DNA from: a virus
Direction: 5' to 3' (one strand)
Length of the DNA stretch: 40,162 nt
Virus record (IMG/VR): IMGVR_UViG_3300013006_000062
Span: 1 to 40,162 of that record
The position numbers and the translations under genes are program-made. The notes below the pieces were generated by a model that worked only from the letters and a program-made list of their open reading frames with translations, made no database searches and was not told the origin of the DNA. Positions 35,467 through 40,162 of this stretch are shown piece by piece; within the stretch, counting starts at the first letter, position 1, and each line of letters starts with the position of its first letter.

Positions 35467-36092
35467 CAAGCCTCTTCAGCCTTGGCTTTTACAGTTTTTT
35501 TCTTAGGAGGATCAAGTTCATCTGCTTTTTTACGCAGAGCCTGTGCTTCTTTGAACAGCTTGTCAGCCATGGATCGAAGGTCTGAAACGGTGACTGGTTT
35601 TTCTTCTGTTACTGGTACTTTTACAGGTTCAGGTTTAACTGAGACCTCTTGATCTACAATAATTTTTTCTTGAAATCTAGTCTCGGAAGTTTTCTTTGCA
35701 GGTTTAGCACCATCTTCGGTCACTGCTAGATCTTCTAAGGCAACTCCTTTTTGATCTGCAATTATTTGATTAAGTTCAGCTAATGGCAGTGATGTCTGTG
35801 AGTTTGGAGTCATCAACACTCCAGTAGTGGGGACTTTTTTGAGATGACCGTTAGTATGCAGATAGTTCAACATGACATTGCCATCTGGGAAACGTCTAAC
35901 CGATATGATATCTGCTAGCTCGTTGGCCTGCTGTCCTGCATCACTTTCAATCAGTGACATCAGTGTATCATGGTAAGCATCTGATAATCCATTAGTTCCT
36001 ACTACTAAGGCACTGTTAGGATCTCCAGGTAGCGTTCTATACACAACCGCTACCTTAGCAGAGTTGTTTTTCATTTTGCCCACGTGTTTCAT
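35466..36092 (-). CDS. conserved T4-like hypothetical protein
   Basis: 208 residues, not recognised as a known enzyme. Residues about 14-120 appear folded (VVYRTLPGDPNSALVVGTNG, then SDAYHDTLMSLIESDAGQQA, MLNYLHTNGHLKKVPTTGVL). From about 130 it becomes a charged, Pro/Lys/Glu-rich linker, ending in a predicted helix (LRSMADKLFKEAQALRKKAD, heptad-like) and a basic tail (KKKTVKAKAEEA). The start is well supported by AAAAGGAG eight bases before ATG. It sits between the 70-residue gene and thyA, and its TGA overlaps the thyA ATG. A nucleic-acid or protein-binding role would fit the tail but is a guess. Confidence 0.6.
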   Translation of the reverse strand: MKHVGKMKNNSAKVAVVYRTLPGDPNSALVVGTNGLSDAYHDTLMSLIESDAGQQANELADIISVRRFPDGNVMLNYLHTNGHLKKVPTTGVLMTPNSQTSLPLAELNQIIADQKGVALEDLAVTEDGAKPAKKTSETRFQEKIIVDQEVSVKPEPVKVPVTEEKPVTVSDLRSMADKLFKEAQALRKKADELDPPKKKTVKAKAEEA

Positions 36093-36108
36093 GGGTTACT
36101 CCTTTTTA

Positions 36109-36321
36109 TTATTCTGGACTGCCTTCAGGCTTTGAAGCAGCAATGGCGTTTAGAAAAGCGTTCAGCTTGTCATAGGCTACTCCTACACCAGAGATCTCAG
36201 CGGCTCCAAATGCTCCGCGACGAACAGCAACATCAATGATTGATCTGATGTTGGTCAAATCAGTAACAGACAAATCTGGTTGAGCAGCAGTTTCTGAATT
36301 AGTTTGTTCTTGGTTTTCCAT
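36109..36321 (-). CDS. small conserved T4-like hypothetical protein
   Basis: 70 residues. The core VTDLTNIRSIIDVAVRRGAF then GAAEISGVGVAYDKLNAFLN resembles a short protein frequent in marine T4-like phages, in which an acidic N-terminal tail precedes a two-helix domain. There is a good ribosome site (AAAGGAT) about eight bases before the ATG. It lies between the 94-residue and 208-residue genes, with gaps of 5 and 16 bases, in the same operon. No catalytic residue is visible; function unknown. Confidence 0.65.
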   Translation of the reverse strand: MENQEQTNSETAAQPDLSVTDLTNIRSIIDVAVRRGAFGAAEISGVGVAYDKLNAFLNAIAASKPEGSPE

Positions 36322-36326
36322 TTATT

Positions 36327-36611
36327 TTATCCTTTTTTGTGTAAATGTTGGCACCCTAGACTCATCATGGTTAATTCTCTAGGATCTTCGAACCCAATTT
36401 GCAATACAGAGATTACTTTTTTATTAGAATTTAAGATAAACCCTGCTTTAATTGCATATCGACTATTTAAGTTATATTCAATCCACTGTTCTATTTTTTT
36501 GATATCAAGTGATGCCTCAATAGAAATTTTAGCAAAGTGTTCTGGGATAAAAGATAATTTTCTAAACCCCAGAACACTCAGCGGATTAACTTGTCCTCTA
36601 CTGAGACTCAT
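36327..36611 (-). CDS. small hypothetical protein
   Basis: 94 residues, no recognised family. Features visible: MSLSRGQVNPLSVLGFRKLS at the start, a helix (ASLDIKKIEQWIEYNLNSRY) at about residues 33-52, and the segment ISVLQIGFEDPRELTMMSLG near the C-terminus. There is an AGGTAG ribosome site seven bases before the ATG, and the gene lies 11 bases after the VWA gene stop. A TATAAATA on this strand overlaps that stop, so it could be separately expressed late in infection. Function unknown. Confidence 0.55.
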   Translation of the reverse strand: MSLSRGQVNPLSVLGFRKLSFIPEHFAKISIEASLDIKKIEQWIEYNLNSRYAIKAGFILNSNKKVISVLQIGFEDPRELTMMSLGCQHLHKKG

Positions 36612-36622
36612 TAACTACCTAC

Positions 36623-37897
36623 TTATTTATAATAAGCGTATTGACCAAACGGAGGAACTGTGGTTTCGCTTCCGTGAATAACAAACAGAGTATCGCAATA
36701 GTCTTCGTCACCCCAACTGTCAAATGGTAATCCATCTGTAAACATGATAAACTTCTTAGGAGTAATTCCTTCGTTTTTCATAAACCTCCAGTTGGCCTCA
36801 AAGTCTGTTCCGCCACCACCTTTGCATTCGTACGCGGTAATGTCATCGGCATTGTCACCGGTAAATTGAGCATAACTATAGACCTCGGTGTCAAAGCACC
36901 ACAGATCTAATTTGAATTCTTTGTATTCTTCCATAATACCTTTGACTTCACTGACCATGTCCTTGCCCATTGCATCAGTAATACTGCCACTCATGTCGAT
37001 ACCTACAGCAACTTCGATGGTTTCCTCGTTCATCAATCCTGGAAGAATGGCTCCGCAGTGCTGACTTTTACGATTAGGACGATTGAAACTAAAGTTGCTT
37101 TTGAGGATGCTTTGGATATTCATACGTAGCATCTGCCGCCAATCCATTTTAGGCTCGGTAAAGTCACGAATCATACGAGCAATGCCTGCTGGCACTTTGC
37201 CGGCACCTGCGGCCTGTGCCGCGGCCACCATGGCCTCTTTGATTTCATCACGGATCTTTTTCTTTTCTTCGGCAGTCAGCTTTGGACGACCTTTGCCCTT
37301 GCCATTACCGTCAATCTCCTCCCCATCTTCTTCACCCTCGCCTCCTTCCTTATCACCATCATCGAGGTGATCGTCCAATAGCTCTCCTAATTCTTCAAGG
37401 CTGATTTTAGGAGCATCTTCGTAGAGCTTGTCATAAATTTGTTCATAACTCCAGCCACGATATTTGTCATCTTGGTAAATTTTGATAAAGCTAGGTGCAA
37501 TACCGATACGTTCATCTTTCAAGATTTGATTGGCGGCATAATCAGCGGCAATGTTGCTGAGAACAGGATTTCGAGATTCTCGTCGGCCCATATGGTCAAA
37601 CACATTGTGCAGGACCTCATGACCAAATCCAAACTCACATTCTTTAGGAGTTAGGGCATTGACAAAACTGTTGTTGTAGTAGAAGCGACGTCCATCGGTA
37701 GCCAGGGTCTGGCACCAATCACTGGCATCGACTAGCGTAAGACGAGTGGCTAAATTTCCAAAGAATGGATGCCGTAATAGGAGCCCAACACGGGCAGTGA
37801 TCAATTTGTCAAGGATCTTGTTCTTTTCTGCTTGGGTGAATTGTTTCTCGACCCACTTTTTCTTTTTGATCTTTTCGGCTTTCATTACTGACGACAT
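36623..37897 (-). CDS. VWA-domain protein with HExxH metallopeptidase-like N-domain (DUF2201-like)
   Basis: 424 residues. The start is fixed by AAGGAG seven bases before ATG. The N-terminal half has HEVLH (93-97) in ECEFGFGHEVLHNVFDHMGR, the zinc-binding HExxH of the putative metallopeptidase domain of DUF2201. Residues about 170-215 are an acidic linker (DDHLDDGDKEGGEGEEDGEE), then a Lys/Glu-rich helix. The C-terminal half is a VWA fold with the MIDAS DMSGS (Asp301, Ser303, Ser305) and GGGGTDF supplying the Thr. Such proteins pair with MoxR AAA+ ATPases, as here: the MoxR gene lies 1.1 kb upstream. Together they probably remodel or activate a client protein; the client is unknown. It has its own sigma70 promoter. 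Confidence 0.87.
   Translation of the reverse strand: MSSVMKAEKIKKKKWVEKQFTQAEKNKILDKLITARVGLLLRHPFFGNLATRLTLVDASDWCQTLATDGRRFYYNNSFVNALTPKECEFGFGHEVLHNVFDHMGRRESRNPVLSNIAADYAANQILKDERIGIAPSFIKIYQDDKYRGWSYEQIYDKLYEDAPKISLEELGELLDDHLDDGDKEGGEGEEDGEEIDGNGKGKGRPKLTAEEKKKIRDEIKEAMVAAAQAAGAGKVPAGIARMIRDFTEPKMDWRQMLRMNIQSILKSNFSFNRPNRKSQHCGAILPGLMNEETIEVAVGIDMSGSITDAMGKDMVSEVKGIMEEYKEFKLDLWCFDTEVYSYAQFTGDNADDITAYECKGGGGTDFEANWRFMKNEGITPKKFIMFTDGLPFDSWGDEDYCDTLFVIHGSETTVPPFGQYAYYK
36624..36631 (-). promoter_or_regulatory. candidate late promoter on - strand
   Basis: TATAAATA (- strand) overlaps the last codons of the VWA gene (Tyr-Lys-stop), 13 bases or so before the 94-residue ATG. It would give a short leader that still contains AGGTAG. 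The bases are also constrained by coding, so the match may be chance. Confidence 0.3.
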
Positions 37898-37930
37898 GTT
37901 GAACTCCTTACAATTTACAGGTTATACGTA

Positions 37931-37959
37931 ATTATATAGTCACTCTAGCAAAAAGTCAA
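37931..37959 (-). promoter_or_regulatory. sigma70 promoter for the VWA-thyA operon
   Basis: On the - strand, TTGACT at 37959-37954, 17 bases, then TATAAT at 37936-37931. The -35 box contains the TGA stop codon of the radical SAM gene. Transcription would start about 25-30 bases before the VWA gene ATG, which has an AAGGAG site. The near-consensus boxes suggest unmodified host polymerase. Confidence 0.8.
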
Positions 37960-38966
37960 CCGTCTATCCTTCTTTTTGGTTCTTGAATATCTATTCCGCA
38001 GTTACAGTTCTCTTTTTGGCAAAAAATACTATCTTTCATCCATGATATATTTTCTTCTAGACTCTTGAAAATTGGCCCACCTTCTCTGCAGACGCCTCTA
38101 AAAACCTCATCAATTTCGATAATCATTAGATCTTTTCCTATGTCGCACTCCCATCCTTTGAATTCATTTAAGCCGTGATCTATGAAATATTGAGCTCTTC
38201 CGATCTTTTCACTACCATTGTTGAATTCCAATATTAGTTCCGAATCATACCATGGTATATTTTTTACCGATTTAAATTTTTCTAGGGATTGTAATTTCCA
38301 TTTTTGACTTCTAATATAAAGATTTTTCTGAATAACAGCTAGTTGTGCATCTGTATAAGGTTGTAGTGATGTTGACCCTGTGATAACTTTTAATGTTGAT
38401 ATTGCTGTTGCTTCTGCTAATATCCTATAATGCCCTATTAGGGCCTTTTGAAAAAGACTTTCGTCTGATTGAGTAGTTACAAATATAGTAACCAGGGTAT
38501 TAGTATTCTGCACGATTTCATTAACTTCGATTACATGATCTGGAGTTTCTTCTTGTTCTGGATGATAACTTAAGAAGAGCCTATTCAATACATTTTTTTC
38601 AGCCAATTCTTTCCAAAATCGGATGGTTCTAGAACCATTACTAATCATACTGGTATAACCACCCTTATTTCGAATATAGGTTAATAAGTCAATTAGTTTT
38701 GGATATAAGGTAGGTTCCCCTCCAGAAAATTGAAACCAAACTTTCTTACCGTTTGATTGATCAATTAGATTATCGACAATTTTTATATATTTGCTAATAT
38801 CCAAAGGACGCTTACTACCGTCTTTAAATCCTGTCGGACAAAAACTGCAATTAAAATTACAGACGTTACTTAGTCTCCATTCTATAATTTTTGTAGTCCT
38901 GGGAACGGTTGCTCTTTTTAATTTAATAGGAATTATATTCATACCATATTTAAATAAATTAGCCAT
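37956..38966 (-). CDS. radical SAM enzyme with extra C-terminal cysteines
   Basis: 336 residues. CNFNCSFC (Cys36, Cys40, Cys43) is the CX3CX2C cluster motif that reduces S-adenosylmethionine, and FSGGEPTLYP at about 80-89 is the GGEP motif that binds the methionine amino group. Further cysteines near the C-terminus (GWEC, FRGVC, IFCQKENCNCG) suggest a SPASM- or twitch-type auxiliary iron-sulfur cluster, found in peptide- or protein-modifying members. The substrate cannot be told. The start is uncertain: ATG 38966 directly follows the T-tract of a terminator and lacks a good ribosome site; Met9 (38942) is the alternative. It sits between MoxR and VWA genes and seems more AT-rich than they are, so it may be a later insertion. 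Confidence 0.85.
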   Translation of the reverse strand: MANLFKYGMNIIPIKLKRATVPRTTKIIEWRLSNVCNFNCSFCPTGFKDGSKRPLDISKYIKIVDNLIDQSNGKKVWFQFSGGEPTLYPKLIDLLTYIRNKGGYTSMISNGSRTIRFWKELAEKNVLNRLFLSYHPEQEETPDHVIEVNEIVQNTNTLVTIFVTTQSDESLFQKALIGHYRILAEATAISTLKVITGSTSLQPYTDAQLAVIQKNLYIRSQKWKLQSLEKFKSVKNIPWYDSELILEFNNGSEKIGRAQYFIDHGLNEFKGWECDIGKDLMIIEIDEVFRGVCREGGPIFKSLEENISWMKDSIFCQKENCNCGIDIQEPKRRIDG

Positions 38967-38967
38967 T

Positions 38968-38988
38968 AAAAAAGGCTCTTTCGAGCCT
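38968..38988 (-). terminator. intrinsic terminator after the MoxR gene
   Basis: On the - strand AGGCTC-GAAA-GAGCCT, a six-base-pair stem with a GNRA tetraloop, is followed by a six-T run (the first T pairs with the stem). It lies four bases past the MoxR stop and ends one base before the radical SAM ATG at 38966. It should end the MoxR transcript. Confidence 0.85.
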
Positions 38989-38992
38989 AATT

Positions 38993-40075
38993 TTATCCCT
39001 CCATTGCTTGGATAATGTACTTGCCATACCGCTCGTGGAAGCGGTCAAAGTTCTTGAGTTTAGAAGCATCGAACGGCAACTGATATTGAGTAAGAGCCAC
39101 TTTGGCACCCATCACAACCAACTCAGTTGGGAAATTGTCCATCATAAAGCCAAAGAAGCAGTCTGCCATTGAATCCCAATTCTTAGACTTTTTGCGATCT
39201 GCTTCTTGAAGTTCGTAGCAAAGGCTAATAGTCAAAGAATACATTGCAGAGATTTCTTTGATGGCAAAGTCTTTGACCTTACCATGAAGAATTTCTGTTG
39301 GGTCAGGCATCTGCTTGGCTACCTTACGATGAGCCATAAACTTGACTGCCAGGCCTTCGCCAACTGCACCTGCAACCAAATCAGTTAGGGTGTTTTCGCT
39401 AATGTCATCGTCTTCAAGAAGTTCGCTGACAAAACTCCAAGAGCGAGGAGTAGCAAAACTACGGCTAAGGCTCTTTGGATCAAAATCGTAGAGGTCCTGT
39501 TTGGCAAATCCCACATAGCCTACCACCTGCTCATGGATGCGATTTTTCACGGCCCATTGTTGCCAATCTTCATAATCAACTCGCAGTTCCAAATGGATAA
39601 AGCGATTGGCCAACGGAGCAGGCATACGATAAGTAACGCCTTTATCACCATCACGGTTACCTGCTGCCACAATGCTGACACCTTTGGGCAATTGATAAGT
39701 ACCAACGCGGCGGTTCAGTACCAATTGAAATGCTGCCGCCTGGGTAGCTGGTGCCGCACTGTTCAGCTCGTCGAGAAACAGGATAGCGGTACTGTCTGGA
39801 TCAGTAGGCAATTCTGCAGGAGGTGCCCAAGTCATAGTCTTACTGTCGGAATTGTAGTAGGGAATACCTTTGATATCGGTGGGTTCCCAAAGGCTCAATC
39901 GAACGTCAATGACCTCGCGATCTTGTTCGTCTCCGATCTGTTTAACAGTGTCACTCTTACCAATGCCCGGAGGACCCCACAGGAATATAGGACGGTTTTT
40001 CTTCATGGCCTTACGAATAGCGGCTTTGGCTTCGTTGGGGCTAACGGTGCGATTTGCGGAAATTTTGTCACTCAT
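38993..40075 (-). CDS. MoxR-type AAA+ ATPase
   Basis: 360 residues. Walker A is GPPGIGKS (34-41), Walker B is ILFLDELN with Asp102-Glu103, sensor 1 is AAGN (137-140), and the MPAPLANRF block holds the arginine finger candidate. This is the MoxR/RavA/CbbQ branch of AAA+ ATPases, hexameric remodellers that act with VWA proteins; a VWA/HExxH protein lies downstream. Phage members of this pair occur in T4-like marine phages, but their client is unknown. The start ATG at 40075 has AAGAGAT about eight bases upstream, and a consensus sigma70 promoter lies 47 bases before it, so it should be expressed by unmodified host polymerase. A terminator follows the stop, so its transcript probably ends there and the rest of the - strand genes use other promoters. 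Confidence 0.92.
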   Translation of the reverse strand: MSDKISANRTVSPNEAKAAIRKAMKKNRPIFLWGPPGIGKSDTVKQIGDEQDREVIDVRLSLWEPTDIKGIPYYNSDSKTMTWAPPAELPTDPDSTAILFLDELNSAAPATQAAAFQLVLNRRVGTYQLPKGVSIVAAGNRDGDKGVTYRMPAPLANRFIHLELRVDYEDWQQWAVKNRIHEQVVGYVGFAKQDLYDFDPKSLSRSFATPRSWSFVSELLEDDDISENTLTDLVAGAVGEGLAVKFMAHRKVAKQMPDPTEILHGKVKDFAIKEISAMYSLTISLCYELQEADRKKSKNWDSMADCFFGFMMDNFPTELVVMGAKVALTQYQLPFDASKLKNFDRFHERYGKYIIQAMEG

Positions 40076-40121
40076 TTTTGAATCTCTTTAAGGTTGATAC
40101 AAACTCGTCTAACGTGTTGCT

Positions 40122-40150
40122 ATTATAAGGCAACCTAGACAATGTGTCAA
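40122..40150 (-). promoter_or_regulatory. consensus sigma70 promoter for the MoxR gene
   Basis: On the - strand: TTGACA at 40150-40145, a 17-base spacer, then TATAAT at 40127-40122. This is an exact match to the bacterial housekeeping consensus, with predicted start near 40115 and a leader of about 40 bases before the ATG at 40075. T4-like phages use such promoters early, before the polymerase is modified. Confidence 0.9.
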
Positions 40151-40162
40151 GCGGTGTTGAGA

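Noticed and set aside
36304-36681. 125-codon + strand frame opposite the small - strand genes
   Set aside because: It crosses three genes with good ribosome sites and matching spacing; its own start has none.
37956-38966. Radical SAM gene as QueE (deazaguanine pathway)
   Set aside because: The cluster motif is CX3CX2C with no QueE-type spacing, the protein is longer, and no other queuosine or archaeosine gene is nearby.
39533-40081. 182-codon + strand frame opposite the MoxR gene
   Set aside because: Antisense shadow of a gene with intact AAA+ motifs, its own promoter and ribosome site.
1-40162. tRNA genes, CRISPR array, insertion sequence, integrase or attachment site
   Set aside because: None seen; the sequence is packed with coding frames and no gap is long enough for most of these.

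Overview
The window is one contiguous piece of an AT-rich, T4-like contractile-tailed phage genome (a myovirus related to the marine and freshwater T4 superfamily). This rests on recognisable T4 baseplate homologues in T4-like order (gp48/54-like, gp53, gp5, gp25, gp6, then a giant protein in the gp7 position), T4-type late promoter motifs (ATAAATA), a phage thymidylate synthase, and dense packing with almost no intergenic DNA (no gap above about 75 bases). No photosynthesis gene, tRNA, CRISPR array, integrase or insertion sequence is visible. The host cannot be named from the sequence.

Region 1 (1-11076, + strand) is the baseplate core: a left-truncated tail-tube-cap-like protein with a repetitive proline-rich N-terminal tail, gp53, an 1112-residue hub-position protein, a gp5-like hub/spike whose muralytic domain is a C-terminal GH19 (chitinase-like) domain, gp25, and an enlarged gp6.

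Region 2 (11078-34571, + strand) is the outer baseplate and host-recognition cassette. It begins with a 3916-residue giant carrying seven FG-GAP-type repeats (probable seven-bladed propeller) and a Calx-beta domain. Next come a glycine-rich adhesin, an 841-residue protein that looks like a detached C-terminal part of a giant structural protein, two more structural proteins, and three tail-fibre paralogues sharing an N-terminal module. A complete sedolisin (S53 serine-carboxyl peptidase) lacking the usual propeptide sits between the second and third fibres. This is the most unusual gene of the window.

Region 3 (34579-40162, - strand) converges on region 2. It holds a MoxR-type AAA+ ATPase, a radical SAM enzyme, a VWA/HExxH (DUF2201-like) protein, three small or uncharacterised proteins and thymidylate synthase. 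Two near-consensus sigma70 promoters (before MoxR and before the VWA gene) suggest expression by unmodified host polymerase, in contrast with the late-promoter motifs of the + strand. A GNRA-loop intrinsic terminator closes the MoxR gene and abuts the radical SAM start codon.

Taken together: the + strand genes build the baseplate and adsorption apparatus late in infection. The - strand genes supply dTMP for DNA synthesis and a MoxR-VWA chaperone-like pair of unknown target, probably earlier. Family assignments come from reading motifs and gene order; no database search was possible.
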